A stretch of 63,903 nucleotides of DNA from a virus, in IMG/VR virus record IMGVR_UViG_3300042898_001199, positions 1-63,903 of that record; one strand, 5' to 3'. The position numbers were made by a program, and so were the translations under genes. Below the pieces are notes generated by a model that saw only the letters and a program-made list of their open reading frames with translations, did not search any database and was not told the origin of the DNA. Positions 52,517 through 60,679 of the stretch are shown here, one piece after another; position 1 is the first letter of the stretch; each line of letters starts with the position of its first letter.

Positions 52517-52735
52517 ATGTTAAATATTGACAAAAACATTCCGATCCCAGATAGCAGTGGAAGAGGCCGCAAGACAGAATACATCTTGCCTGAATTAGAG
52601 GTTGGGGATTCTTTCTTTGTTAAAGGAGAGACCTCAAAGTACTTAGCTAAATTGTTCTACCAAAAGAAGAAAAGAAACTACGAGCTTACCGCAAGAACTA
52701 TGGAAGGCGGTGTTCGTATTTGGAGAGCAGCGTAA
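52517..52735 (+). CDS. Small conserved phage protein (72 aa)
   Basis: MLNIDKNIPIPDSSGRGRK then LEVGDSFFVKG, YLAKLFYQKKKRNYELTART and a C-terminal GVRIWRAA. This small protein (start NIPIP, end RxWR) is common in phages near replication genes, to my knowledge without known function. First gene of the replication operon. Confidence 0.75.
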   Translation: MLNIDKNIPIPDSSGRGRKTEYILPELEVGDSFFVKGETSKYLAKLFYQKKKRNYELTARTMEGGVRIWRAA

Positions 52736-52756
52736 TAAGAATTTATTTGTTTAGTT

Positions 52757-52840
52757 GGAGTCGAGGCCAACAAGTAAACAAGAATACTGGCCCTGTTGAA
52801 TGGTGTGAGACCTCGACCTCCCCATTCTTCGGGGCATTTT
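52757..52840 (+). promoter_or_regulatory. Structured leader with attenuator-like terminator
   Basis: GTCGAGG (52760-52766) pairs with CCTCGAC (52811-52817). Inside, CAACA can pair with TGTTG and AGTA with TACT, giving one long interrupted stem. Directly after it CCCC..GGGG with loop ATTCTTC is followed by CATTTTTTTT. A folded RNA followed by a terminator 20-30 nt before the next gene is the plan of an attenuator or riboswitch. No known riboswitch class was recognised. Confidence 0.5.
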
Positions 52841-52852
52841 TTTTCACACACA

Positions 52853-53578
52853 ATGAATACAGGACAAATTGTAAGGGCAAAATCTATAAGAGATTTTACA
52901 ATGGTTAAGAACGATGTTCTTAGATCAAAAAGTTTAACAATAGAAGAAAGAGGTCTTCTTGTTTATCTACTTTCTTTACCAGAAGATTGGGTACTGTATA
53001 AATCAAAGTTACATGAAAATATGCCAGACTCTAAGGGTACTATTGATCGTGTGTTTAAAGGCTTGCAAGAAAAGGGATACATAGTATCTGTTAAAGTTAT
53101 TGAGCCTCAAACAAAAGTATTTAAAGGGTGGAATCACATTGTCTATGAAGATCCGATATTAGAAGAATCCGACACTCGGGAAAAGCCGACATCGGTGTTT
53201 GCCGACATCGGTCAAAGTATGCCTATACAAAGACAGAGTATTAATACAAATACAGATATAAATACAAATACTTTGGTGAAAAAACCGAAAAGTAGTTTTA
53301 TGCCACCTAAAGTAGAAGAAGTAAAAATGTTTTTTAAGGAGAAGGGTTATACAGAAGAAGCAGCGGTAAAAGCCTTTGACTATTACACAGATGGTAATTG
53401 GCACGACAAGAGTGGATCTCCCGTTAGAAATTGGAAACTCAAGATGCATGTTTGGTTTAAGGATGGTTATAAGATTCAAGAGGGCAAGATTAAGGTGAGA
53501 GATATTTTCGGAAGCACACACTTAAAAACACAAGAAGAAATAAATAGAGCTGAACCAGGATACTTCAAACAAATATGA
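52853..53578 (+). CDS. Replication-initiator-like protein with winged HTH (241 aa)
   Basis: Start ATG 52853 (MNTGQIVRAKSIRDFTMVKN); the longer frame runs through the attenuator. Residues about 15-90 form a winged-helix (RSKSLTIEERGLLVYLLSLP, then a GTIDRVFKGLQEKGYI recognition helix and wing). This is the N-terminal domain of phage replisome organiser / DnaD-like proteins. A linker full of Asn/Thr (INTNTDINTNT) leads to a C-terminal region with FFKEKGYTEEAAVKAFDYY and NWHDKSG-PVRNWKLK. Its stop overlaps the primase-helicase start (ATGA). Confidence 0.8.
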   Translation: MNTGQIVRAKSIRDFTMVKNDVLRSKSLTIEERGLLVYLLSLPEDWVLYKSKLHENMPDSKGTIDRVFKGLQEKGYIVSVKVIEPQTKVFKGWNHIVYEDPILEESDTREKPTSVFADIGQSMPIQRQSINTNTDINTNTLVKKPKSSFMPPKVEEVKMFFKEKGYTEEAAVKAFDYYTDGNWHDKSGSPVRNWKLKMHVWFKDGYKIQEGKIKVRDIFGSTHLKTQEEINRAEPGYFKQI

Positions 53579-55323
53579 GCAACTACCAAAAAATAACAGC
53601 ACTAGGAATTAAGTGCAAGGACATCTCAGGACAACAGAAAGTTAATTGCCCATTCTGTGTAGACGGGAGATCAAACAAAAAGGACAAGAGCCTATCTGTC
53701 AATGTGGAGATGGGTGTGTACAAGTGTCACTACCCAGCATGCTCCGCGTCAGAAGGTAAAAGCGTAAATCTAAATGAGAGAAAGGTAGAATATGTGAGAC
53801 CTATCTCTCGATTGCAAAAGGTAAGCGATAAGGTTGTCACTTGGTTTGAGTCGAGAGGTATATCCAACAATACCCTACTGCAATTTAAAATTACGGAGGA
53901 GGAGCAGTTCTTTCCTCAGGTTCAGAAATCTAGAAATGCAATCTGCTTTAACTATTTCAAGAATGATGTTTTAGTTAACGTAAAGTACCGCGATGCCGAA
54001 AAGAATTTCCGTATGGTTTCCGGGGCTGAATTGATTATGTACAACTTGACCTCATTAGAGGGCTATAAATGGTGCGTAATCGTTGAAGGTGAGATAGACT
54101 GTCTGTCAATGCATGAAAGTGGAATCTACCCCGTTGTGAGTGTCCCAAACGGGGCCTCTAAAGGTAATCAGAACTTAAAATACTTAGACAACTGTATTGA
54201 TGACTTTGCTGATAAGGAGAAAATCATCATTTTCACGGACAATGATTCGGCAGGACTCTCTCTACGCGATGAGCTAACAAGAAGACTTGGTAGAGAGAGA
54301 ATATGGTATGTAAATAGTATTGATGGTTGTAAGGATGCCAACGAGATACTTCTCACCTACGGGTCAGATATGCTACAAAAAGTAATAGCTGAAGCATATC
54401 AGATACCAATAGAGGGTATAGAAAAAGTAAATGACGTTAAGGATAAGATAAATGATATATATCTTAACGGTTTCCCAACAGGGCTTAAGGCCGGATATCC
54501 AATGCTTGATGAACATATTTCTTTCAGGGGTTCGGAGTTTACAATTATTACAGGCACACCTAACGCAGGGAAGTCTACATTTCTGAGTAATATCATTGTT
54601 AGACTTGCAGCAAAGCACTCGTGGAAGATAGCAATGTTTTCCCCAGAAAAGCAACCTACAGAGATTTTATTTACCGAGTTAGCTGAGTTATTTATCGGCA
54701 AGTCTTTCTTCTCCTATAATCCAATAAGCAAGATGACCGAGAGTGAGGTTGATAAGGCCCGTGAATTTGTGGAGGATATGTTCTTTTTCATGAAGATAGA
54801 TGAGATGGATGTAACCATAGACGGCATACTTGATAAGGCTGCCGAGCTTGTAAAGAGAAATGGAATTAACTGTCTTGTAATAGACCCGTGGAATTATGTA
54901 GAGCATCAGGTCCCAAAAGGAATGAGCGAGACACAATATATATCAGAGGCATTAACAAAAGTAAAAAGATTTAAAGATCGTTATGGAGTACACGTTTTCC
55001 TTGTCGCACACCCGACTAAAATTAGAAAAGAGAATGGAGCTTATGTTGTCCCTACTCTCTACGACATCGCTGGTTCAGCGCATTTCTTCAACAAATGTGA
55101 CAATGGTTTTGTGGTCTATAGAGATTACGCAACTGGAGAGACGCAGGTCCATATTCAGAAAATCAGGTGGTCTTTTGTGGGAAGAGTTGGAGAGGTTAGA
55201 TTCGTATACGATGTAAAATGTAAAAGATTTACAGAGATTGGAAGCGAAGAGAGATTTAGCCCATTGAATGATTACGAACAAAAGAACAATGAAGAATATG
55301 GAAACGAAGATATACCATTCTGA
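53575..55323 (+). CDS. Bifunctional primase-helicase
   Basis: 582 residues, T7 gp4-like plan. N-terminal zinc finger CPFC near 26 and CHYPAC near 52. Toprim near 168-235 (VIVEGEIDCLSMHESG, then IIIFTDNDSAG). Helicase with Walker A TGTPNAGKSTF near 326-336, Walker B-like CLVIDPWNY, and HVFLVAHPTK (motif H3-like). It makes primers and unwinds DNA at the fork. The acidic tail EEYGNEDIPF resembles an SSB-like tip. Confidence 0.92.
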   Translation: MSNYQKITALGIKCKDISGQQKVNCPFCVDGRSNKKDKSLSVNVEMGVYKCHYPACSASEGKSVNLNERKVEYVRPISRLQKVSDKVVTWFESRGISNNTLLQFKITEEEQFFPQVQKSRNAICFNYFKNDVLVNVKYRDAEKNFRMVSGAELIMYNLTSLEGYKWCVIVEGEIDCLSMHESGIYPVVSVPNGASKGNQNLKYLDNCIDDFADKEKIIIFTDNDSAGLSLRDELTRRLGRERIWYVNSIDGCKDANEILLTYGSDMLQKVIAEAYQIPIEGIEKVNDVKDKINDIYLNGFPTGLKAGYPMLDEHISFRGSEFTIITGTPNAGKSTFLSNIIVRLAAKHSWKIAMFSPEKQPTEILFTELAELFIGKSFFSYNPISKMTESEVDKAREFVEDMFFFMKIDEMDVTIDGILDKAAELVKRNGINCLVIDPWNYVEHQVPKGMSETQYISEALTKVKRFKDRYGVHVFLVAHPTKIRKENGAYVVPTLYDIAGSAHFFNKCDNGFVVYRDYATGETQVHIQKIRWSFVGRVGEVRFVYDVKCKRFTEIGSEERFSPLNDYEQKNNEEYGNEDIPF

Positions 55324-55720
55324 TCCGGCCTTTCAATACGGGCTTAGACAAGTGGCAATTACGAAATGGAAAGATGGTGAGTTAATTGGCTCTAAGCAAG
55401 ACTTTTACGAAAATATTGAGGCTGTTTACATTTGTGTTGATAAAAAATATATTGAAATAGTTGAAGTTTTATTTGCATTCTGTGAAAAAAATGTTAGATA
55501 TTTGCGTAAATATAATTTAATACCTAAAGAAGTAAATGAAAGAATCAAACGAAGTGCAAGTATTAGGTCGTGTAAAGACCTTGGAATTTCGAAAGCCAGC
55601 GGCTCCAAAAAGTACAGAGATACATATATGCATAATCTCTATAAGTTCGTCTACTGGGAATTCATTCAGAGTCATACATGTGAGCAAGTAAAAGAAATGT
55701 TTAACCAAATAAATCAATAA
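55289..55720 (+). CDS. Hypothetical protein in replication operon (143 aa)
   Basis: Starts inside the end of the primase gene; ATGs at 55268, 55289 and 55298 are possible. Basic and helical, with RKYNLIPKEVNERIKRSASI. It may bind DNA but no family is recognised. Confidence 0.55.
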   Translation: MKNMETKIYHSDPAFQYGLRQVAITKWKDGELIGSKQDFYENIEAVYICVDKKYIEIVEVLFAFCEKNVRYLRKYNLIPKEVNERIKRSASIRSCKDLGISKASGSKKYRDTYMHNLYKFVYWEFIQSHTCEQVKEMFNQINQ

Positions 55721-55726
55721 ATAAAA

Positions 55727-56239
55727 ATGACAACAGAAAAAAAAGAAAAGACAATTCATTTTGGAGATATCTTAGAATATGTGCCAAATGATCGCAAGGA
55801 AAGATTCATTAGTGATTTAATCCTCTACGTTCCTCACTTAAAAGAAGAGGCCGATAAGTTTAGTCATGTAATTCACAATGTTGCCGTAGGAACTAATATG
55901 AGGAACTACATTAACCTTATGAAAGATGTGAGTCTAAAGGTTTATAACGCTACGGGGAAAAAAGATAGGAAGAGAGCAAACATTCTTTACAGACAGTTAA
56001 TGTATTGGATGATATACAAAACATTACCTGTAACATTAGAAGGTATTGGTGACGAGTTTGAAAATAAAAAACACGGTACTATTTTACATGGCATTAAGAT
56101 GTTTGAAAATACGATGGAGACATCGTGGAAAGATAGAATGGTTGTCCAGTACTTTGTCGAGAAAATGGAAGAACTCGGATACCCACAGCCTAGACAGGCA
56201 TACAGAGAATTATTTTTTAAGTTAAACATTCAACACTAA
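55727..56239 (+). CDS. DnaA domain IV-like DNA-binding protein
   Basis: 170 residues. Residues about 85-140 read RANILYRQLMYWMIYKTLPV-TLEGIGDEFENKKHGTILHG, following the DnaA domain IV pattern (aR.lamyl.r.l...sl..iG..fg.rdHtTvlha). The His of the DHTT signature is kept, with KKHGTI instead of RDHTTV. DnaA uses this domain to bind DnaA boxes at origins. No AAA+ domain is present, so it may be a stand-alone binder of phage boxes at 556-640 or recruit or titrate host DnaA. Confidence 0.7.
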   Translation: MTTEKKEKTIHFGDILEYVPNDRKERFISDLILYVPHLKEEADKFSHVIHNVAVGTNMRNYINLMKDVSLKVYNATGKKDRKRANILYRQLMYWMIYKTLPVTLEGIGDEFENKKHGTILHGIKMFENTMETSWKDRMVVQYFVEKMEELGYPQPRQAYRELFFKLNIQH

Positions 56240-56244
56240 AAAAA

Positions 56245-56481
56245 ATGGAGATTACAATTGAAAAGCCGCATCAGACTATTTACCATTTTAACGGTGAAGT
56301 TATTTTAGATATGAAGTATGAATACACTCTTACTAAGATTGTCAATTTCACAGGAACATCATATGAGGTAGAAGCTCATCCATCTTCAAATGAGACAAAT
56401 TGGGGAAACTGGAATGAATTAAAAAAACAATTTGTTGAGGATATCATTGTTAAACACTACGAGACACATGGAGCAGAGTAA
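56245..56481 (+). CDS. Hypothetical protein (78 aa)
   Basis: Beta-rich (TIYHFNGEVILDMKYEYTLT) with a helical tail. Overlaps the next start by 14 nt. Not recognised. Confidence 0.6.
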   Translation: MEITIEKPHQTIYHFNGEVILDMKYEYTLTKIVNFTGTSYEVEAHPSSNETNWGNWNELKKQFVEDIIVKHYETHGAE

Positions 56482-56707
56482 GACCACTATAAGCAAAGTA
56501 AAGTACAATTACAAGGATGAAAAAAGTTCAAATACTCTTGAAGCAGTAATTGCAGACCTTCGCAAAAGGGAGGAAAAAGGTTTGAAAGAATATGGGACCA
56601 CCGTTGATCGAAAAGACTTAATTTTGAAAGATTGGATAAAAGAAGCCTATGAAGAAGCCCTCGACCTTGCCGTCTACCTACGAAGAGCTATGGATGACAT
56701 ACAATGA
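56468..56707 (+). CDS. MazG-like / nucleotide pyrophosphohydrolase-like protein (79 aa)
   Basis: From ATG 56468 (MEQSKTTISKVKY). It carries ADLRKREEKGLKEYG, then the acidic helix WIKEAYEEALDLAVYLRRAM, which matches the EExxE..D-type helix of phage MazG-like proteins. Such enzymes hydrolyse nucleotides or alter ppGpp pools. The assignment rests on this helix only. Confidence 0.55.
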   Translation: MEQSKTTISKVKYNYKDEKSSNTLEAVIADLRKREEKGLKEYGTTVDRKDLILKDWIKEAYEEALDLAVYLRRAMDDIQ

Positions 56708-56786
56708 AGAAACAGAGACTTACACCCCAGTAATTGTCACTTTAATGGATTACGACTACGAAGAAAATAAAAAATATGGAAAATAA
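56694..56786 (+). CDS. Very small acidic protein (30 aa)
   Basis: ATG 56694 overlaps the previous gene's end; product MTYNEETETYTPVIVTLMDY with an acidic tail. The stop overlaps the next ORF start by 11 nt. Real status uncertain. Confidence 0.35.
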   Translation: MTYNEETETYTPVIVTLMDYDYEENKKYGK

Positions 56787-56919
56787 CTTGCCTTTTTTAA
56801 AGCACCTGATCAAGAACATGCATCCCGAATGGAGCGATGCTCAAATTGAAATGGAAGCTATCCGTGTTTTAAATTCTAATGATGAGGAAGAAGAGGGGTG
56901 TCTTTATTGCGGATCGTAA
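56776..56919 (+). CDS. Small acidic protein with CxxC (47 aa)
   Basis: MENNLPFLKHLIKNMHPEWS, then an acidic run and a CLYCGS end, a single CxxC that could bind zinc or be redox-active. Last gene before the promoter at 56944. Confidence 0.5.
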   Translation: MENNLPFLKHLIKNMHPEWSDAQIEMEAIRVLNSNDEEEEGCLYCGS

Positions 56920-56943
56920 CAAACTCTTGTTAATATCTTTTAA

Positions 56944-56973
56944 TTGACTTTATAAAATTCTTTTATATCTTTG
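56944..56973 (+). promoter_or_regulatory. Strong Bacteroidota-type promoter
   Basis: TTG (56944-56946), 19-nt spacer, TATCTTTG (56966-56973), 9 nt before ATG 56983. It gives the lipoprotein gene its own transcription. Confidence 0.75.
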
Positions 56974-56982
56974 TAAAAGAAT

Positions 56983-57189
56983 ATGAACACACACACGCTG
57001 ATTCTGGCTACAATTTTACTAGCAGGATGTCAAGAAACAAAATGTCTGGATGATAAGCGCATTCACGATCTCACCTCAACGGAGGTGGAAAGTGTTGACT
57101 CTTTACTAATAAAACAGTGCCAAGAATCAGGTGTTGATTATAACACGGTAGGTACCACAACAGATCCTACAGAAGAAGAACTTAACTAA
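56983..57189 (+). CDS. Small lipoprotein
   Basis: 68 residues. Signal peptide with lipobox (ILATILLAGC, Cys16), then a short acidic, Cys-containing mature part (QETKCLDDKRIHDLTS). It would be anchored in the envelope. With its own strong promoter and position in an early/middle region, it could be a superinfection-exclusion lipoprotein (T5 Llp-like in concept) or a spanin-type partner. Not recognised by sequence. Confidence 0.65.
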   Translation: MNTHTLILATILLAGCQETKCLDDKRIHDLTSTEVESVDSLLIKQCQESGVDYNTVGTTTDPTEEELN

Positions 57190-57203
57190 AATAAAATTTT
57201 ATT

Positions 57204-57305
57204 ATGAACAATTGGTTGTTAACATCTATAATCATTTCTGTAATAGTAGTGATTATATCATACTTAAATAATGGTGATGACAATAAAAATGGTTTTGCCT
57301 CATGA
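57204..57305 (+). CDS. Small single-pass membrane protein (33 aa)
   Basis: MNNWLLTSIIISVIVVIISY is a membrane helix with a short polar tail. Its TGA overlaps the next ATG (ATGA), which supports translation. Follows the lipoprotein by 14 nt; the two may work together. Confidence 0.5.
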   Translation: MNNWLLTSIIISVIVVIISYLNNGDDNKNGFAS

Positions 57306-57787
57306 CCATTACGCTAAACGAATCTGAAGTACATTTTCTTAGAACATTTGCATCGACAAGATCTTTTTTTAGTAGGAAGAAAAATGTCGTAGACCAAAAG
57401 TTTGCCTCAGACAAATCTGGTTTTGAAATAGACTTTGATGGGTGTCTCTCAGAGTATGCTTTTTGTAAGTGGCACAACATACATTTTAGTTTATCCTTTG
57501 GAGACGATACAGCAGGTCAACCTGATTGTATATATAAAGATTTGACAATAGACATCAAAAGCACTCGCCTACCAAATGGCCGCATGATTGTCAAGTTAAA
57601 TCCTCAGCCGATGGATATGTATATCCTTGCCATAGTAGAGGATGACTACACAATTCGCTTTGCTGGATACGCTCGCTCGGAGGATATAAAAAAAGAAGAG
57701 AATATTCGTAACATGGGAACAGGAGACTCGTATGTATTAGACCAACATCAACTATTAAAATTTAAAGAAAATGGCAAAACTAAATGA
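57302..57787 (+). CDS. PD-(D/E)XK nuclease-like protein
   Basis: 161 residues. Glu in DGCLSEYAFCKW (about 51-62), then GQPDCIYKDLTIDIKSTRLP (about 75-95) with Asp and the DIKST D-x-K triad, matches the PD-(D/E)XK fold. Likely a phage endonuclease acting on host or branched DNA. It overlaps the next gene by 17 nt. Confidence 0.7.
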   Translation: MTITLNESEVHFLRTFASTRSFFSRKKNVVDQKFASDKSGFEIDFDGCLSEYAFCKWHNIHFSLSFGDDTAGQPDCIYKDLTIDIKSTRLPNGRMIVKLNPQPMDMYILAIVEDDYTIRFAGYARSEDIKKEENIRNMGTGDSYVLDQHQLLKFKENGKTK

Positions 57788-58406
57788 GAACATTGAATTG
57801 TTCAAGTGTTATGTAAAAGCATCTCACTTCACAAAAAGAGAGAAGGATTCAAATACTTACCACAAGACTTATGCATTTGCGGTACAATCTTGCGCTGGTA
57901 AAATACTTACCTTTCACGTTATGACAGATTACGGTATGATGAGATCAAGAGTGCCTATCTCTGAAATATACATGCACGAACCAACTAATGACGTTCCATT
58001 TCATTTTAAACAGCTGTGGGATTGTTTCTCAGAAAATGTCTCTGTCATAACTTACGACTATTTGTACGAGAAGAGATGTCAAGTAGTTCTGAGAGATAGC
58101 ACATTAATTTGGGCAACTTATCTTATGACAGTTGATTGGTATAGAAATCCATATAGCGATGAGCCTAGCGATTACAAAGCAGGACATATACTTATTGCCG
58201 ATGATGGTTATTTACTTTGTCAGCCTAATAATAGAATATACTGGAAAGATTCTAACTGGATCACAAAAGAATTCCCAATGGAGCCATCAACATTTAAAGT
58301 TGATACAGACTTACACTGCGTAGAGACTCTTTCTGATAAATGGGTTTCTGAAGACTCAGATTGTTATTACTATAATATAAAAGAAAATGCACACAAAAAA
58401 AATTAA
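57771..58406 (+). CDS. Hypothetical protein (211 aa)
   Basis: Tyr/Trp-rich, mixed fold (ATYLMTVDWYRNPYSDEPSD, LLCQPNNRIYWKDSNW). No motif I recognise. Coupled to the nuclease-like gene by overlap and to the next gene by 20 nt overlap. Confidence 0.6.
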   Translation: MAKLNENIELFKCYVKASHFTKREKDSNTYHKTYAFAVQSCAGKILTFHVMTDYGMMRSRVPISEIYMHEPTNDVPFHFKQLWDCFSENVSVITYDYLYEKRCQVVLRDSTLIWATYLMTVDWYRNPYSDEPSDYKAGHILIADDGYLLCQPNNRIYWKDSNWITKEFPMEPSTFKVDTDLHCVETLSDKWVSEDSDCYYYNIKENAHKKN

Positions 58407-58590
58407 AGTAGCTTACTTCCACGATAAAGAAGAAAGTAAATTACTAGAAGTCTCTGAATGGGCTAGTGGAGCCGGTGTAGACATAGCTATTACAAATGAA
58501 AAAGGGAGACAGTTAATCCCCCTGTCATATCGTGACGCTAAAAATTTGCGAAGACTTATTCGTTATATACTTAGGCCAATTGTTGATTAG
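58387..58590 (+). CDS. Hypothetical protein (67 aa)
   Basis: A small protein (VAYFHDKEESKLLEVSEWAS, ITNEKGRQLIPLSYRDAKNL) with a basic C-terminal helix. Not recognised. Its stop overlaps the stop of the convergent gene. Confidence 0.6.
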   Translation: MHTKKIKVAYFHDKEESKLLEVSEWASGAGVDIAITNEKGRQLIPLSYRDAKNLRRLIRYILRPIVD

Positions 58591-58856
58591 CAATTCCACT
58601 TCTTTAGTGATAATGCTTTTCTTGTTGGCCGACCTTTCTCGTCCTTCATTGGACCAGGCATGCCGGACATTCTTGCACAGAATGATTTGCGCCTCTTATC
58701 GTCTTTGCTACCCTTTTTTATCTCAGAAGGTTTCTTAGTTACAGCAGTTTGCAACTTAGATCCTGGGTTTGCTTTTCTATACGAGGCAACACCTTTCTTG
58801 TTGAGTCCTCCTGTAGCACTCTTACCTTCCTTTCGAGTCCATGCAGCAGTTGCCAT
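58587..58856 (-). CDS. Conserved basic phage protein (AWTRKEGKS type, DUF6321-like)
   Basis: 89 residues, start MATAAWTRKEGKSATGGLNK, middle KRRKSFCARMSGMPGPMKD, end RKALSLKKWNC. This pattern is widespread in marine, cyano- and Bacteroidota phages. Function unknown; the charge and Cys suggest nucleic-acid binding. It forms a TAATG junction with the upstream gene. Confidence 0.85.
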   Translation of the reverse strand: MATAAWTRKEGKSATGGLNKKGVASYRKANPGSKLQTAVTKKPSEIKKGSKDDKRRKSFCARMSGMPGPMKDEKGRPTRKALSLKKWNC

Positions 58857-59002
58857 TACTTTTTCTTTTTAATTTTACTCTCCTGTTTTAACATGGCGGC
58901 AGTAGGTTTTTTCCCAGACCCCTTGTTGGCGCGAATGTTATCCCAAAGTCCTCTTTGAGATACACTTCCATCCTTTCGTTTTAACATTTGTTTTTTAATC
59001 AT
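58856..59002 (-). CDS. Small basic protein (RGLWDNIRANKGSGKKP type, 48 aa)
   Basis: MIKKQMLKRKDGSVSQRGLW then DNIRANKGSGKKPTAAML, a small basic family I recall from many phages. Joined by TGATG to the upstream gene and TAATG to the downstream one. Confidence 0.75.
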   Translation of the reverse strand: MIKKQMLKRKDGSVSQRGLWDNIRANKGSGKKPTAAMLKQESKIKKKK

Positions 59003-59484
59003 CACTTCTTTCTTCTGCTTATAGACTCGTCCGCCTTAAACATTTGTCTAGCATATCTTGCATTAGAAGTTCCTCCGATAGAAGTTTTACTGGTAGCTCC
59101 AGAAACTTTATAAACAGGTTTGTCCGATCCAGATTTTGTTCTAAGCAATTGAGAGTTGTTGCTATTATTTGTTCTCTTAACAAAATTCTCTTTTACTCCA
59201 CCTGTGTTTTTAACTCCTACAGAGATAGATCTAGAAGGGCTAATAACAGCAGCGGTTTTAATCTTAGTTTTTTTTCCATCAGGATTAGTAAAAGAAGTTC
59301 TTCCAAAAGAGATAGATTTATCTCCAACTAATCTAGAACGCTCAATAGTTTTTCTATTGCCAGAATCACCGTAAGTTTTGGTTACATTTTTAACCAGCTT
59401 ACCGTTTCTTACAACATTTTTTACTCTTGAAACATTACCCTCTGAAGATACAGAGTAATTAATAGTTTTTTCTCTTCCTTTCAT
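59002..59484 (-). CDS. Basic repetitive protein (160 aa)
   Basis: Lys/Ser/Asn-rich, beta-like repeats (TINYSVSSEGNVSRVKNVVR, NGKLVKNVTKTYG). Probably unstructured or fibre-like, DNA-binding by charge. Not recognised. Confidence 0.6.
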   Translation of the reverse strand: MKGREKTINYSVSSEGNVSRVKNVVRNGKLVKNVTKTYGDSGNRKTIERSRLVGDKSISFGRTSFTNPDGKKTKIKTAAVISPSRSISVGVKNTGGVKENFVKRTNNSNNSQLLRTKSGSDKPVYKVSGATSKTSIGGTSNARYARQMFKADESISRRKK

Positions 59485-59618
59485 TACCCTTGTCCTTTAG
59501 ACAGTTTAATATAATTACGAGAACACTTAGAGCAAGAAGACTTGGTTTTCGCATGAACGCCAGGTCTCCTTACTTTAGGTTTCTTTTTAAAAGTGGACGC
59601 TGTTTGTAGCTTTGCCAT
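59484..59618 (-). CDS. Small basic protein (TFKKKPKVRRPGVHAKTK type, 44 aa)
   Basis: MAKLQTASTFKKKPKVRRPG, then HAKTKSSCSKCSRNYIKLSK with a CSKC pair. This is a recurrent small protein of Bacteroidota phages. Unknown function; basic and possibly zinc-binding. Confidence 0.7.
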   Translation of the reverse strand: MAKLQTASTFKKKPKVRRPGVHAKTKSSCSKCSRNYIKLSKGQG

Positions 59619-59629
59619 CTTTTTATTTA

Positions 59630-60610
59630 TTATCGCTTACCAACACGTTTGTGTCGAGCAAAAACTTTAGTTTTAACATCTTCTGCTGTTCCTGTGTACC
59701 CTAATCTCGAATTAGTTACAACACCTCTTGTATCTCCAGAAGCCGCAAATCCTTTTTTAGTGCTAGTACCTACACGGTCAACTTGTTTACTTCTTCTTCC
59801 ATATTTTTTAGCGTTTTTACCAAATAAAAATGGAATGCCAGTATTATCCTGAACTGTTCGTGTTTTAGTAATAATTTTATCTCCGATTTGCTTAGATTTA
59901 GTTCCTTCACCCTGTGTTACAGCACCAAATTGAGCGGTCTTTGTTACAGCAACTCTTCTTCCAAGTAAATTTTTCCTGTAAACAGGTTGTTCTGGATTAC
60001 GTCTAGAATCACCTTTGGCTACCTCACCTCTTTTCTTTTTATCTGCAAATCTTTTTCTTCCAGCATACTCACGATCATTTTGTATAAACATCTGAGATTT
60101 TTTACCAGAAGCAGCATCAGGCTCATCAGTAGTTACTTTTGTATAAGTAGCATTACCTCTTGCTTTTGCTCCGCTAGTTGTTCTATATCCTTTTGAGTAA
60201 TTTTTTCTGATTTTATCCATGTTCTCGTCTTGAGCTTCTTGACGAGCTTCTGCAACTTGTCGCGCTACACCCTTATTATGGGCAGCCCCTTTAGAATAAT
60301 CAACTTTACCCATGGTCTTTTTTATGATTTCCGGGTAATCACTTTCGCCAAGCATTGTTTTTACTTTTTTGGTAACTGGATATCCACTTTCGTTATACAT
60401 GCCTTTAATCGGAACTTCAGTTACAACTTTTTGATCTCGAGCAAAATTAGCACGGTCAAATTGTTGTATATTACCCCTACGTTTAGCACCATATTCAGTA
60501 CCGCTTGCGTTTAATTTAGCTGGAGTTTGGTAACCCTTTTCTTTTGGTTGTTTTGGTTTTCTCTTTGGAGGAGTTCCAGTGTTTAAAGACGTGCGTCTTG
60601 TTGTTGCCAT
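59630..60610 (-). CDS. Large very basic protein (326 aa)
   Basis: Lys/Arg-rich throughout with low complexity (PPKRKPKQPKEKG, KRRGNIQQFDRANFARDQKV, RKQMF-type stretches), ending HKRVGKR. First gene of the basic cluster. It may be a packaged DNA-condensing protein or an internal head protein; no known family. Confidence 0.6.
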   Translation of the reverse strand: MATTRRTSLNTGTPPKRKPKQPKEKGYQTPAKLNASGTEYGAKRRGNIQQFDRANFARDQKVVTEVPIKGMYNESGYPVTKKVKTMLGESDYPEIIKKTMGKVDYSKGAAHNKGVARQVAEARQEAQDENMDKIRKNYSKGYRTTSGAKARGNATYTKVTTDEPDAASGKKSQMFIQNDREYAGRKRFADKKKRGEVAKGDSRRNPEQPVYRKNLLGRRVAVTKTAQFGAVTQGEGTKSKQIGDKIITKTRTVQDNTGIPFLFGKNAKKYGRRSKQVDRVGTSTKKGFAASGDTRGVVTNSRLGYTGTAEDVKTKVFARHKRVGKR

Positions 60611-60646
60611 GATTTTTTTTTTAGTTTGTTTAATTAATTATAGACA

Positions 60647-60654
60647 CAAAGATA
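60647..60654 (-). promoter_or_regulatory. -7 box TATCTTTG before the basic-protein cluster
   Basis: On the minus strand TATCTTTG (60654-60647) lies 37 nt before ATG 60610. No good -33 TTG at the usual distance was found, so it is only a candidate. Confidence 0.4.
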
Positions 60655-60679
60655 TACAAAATCTTATTATATTGCATTC

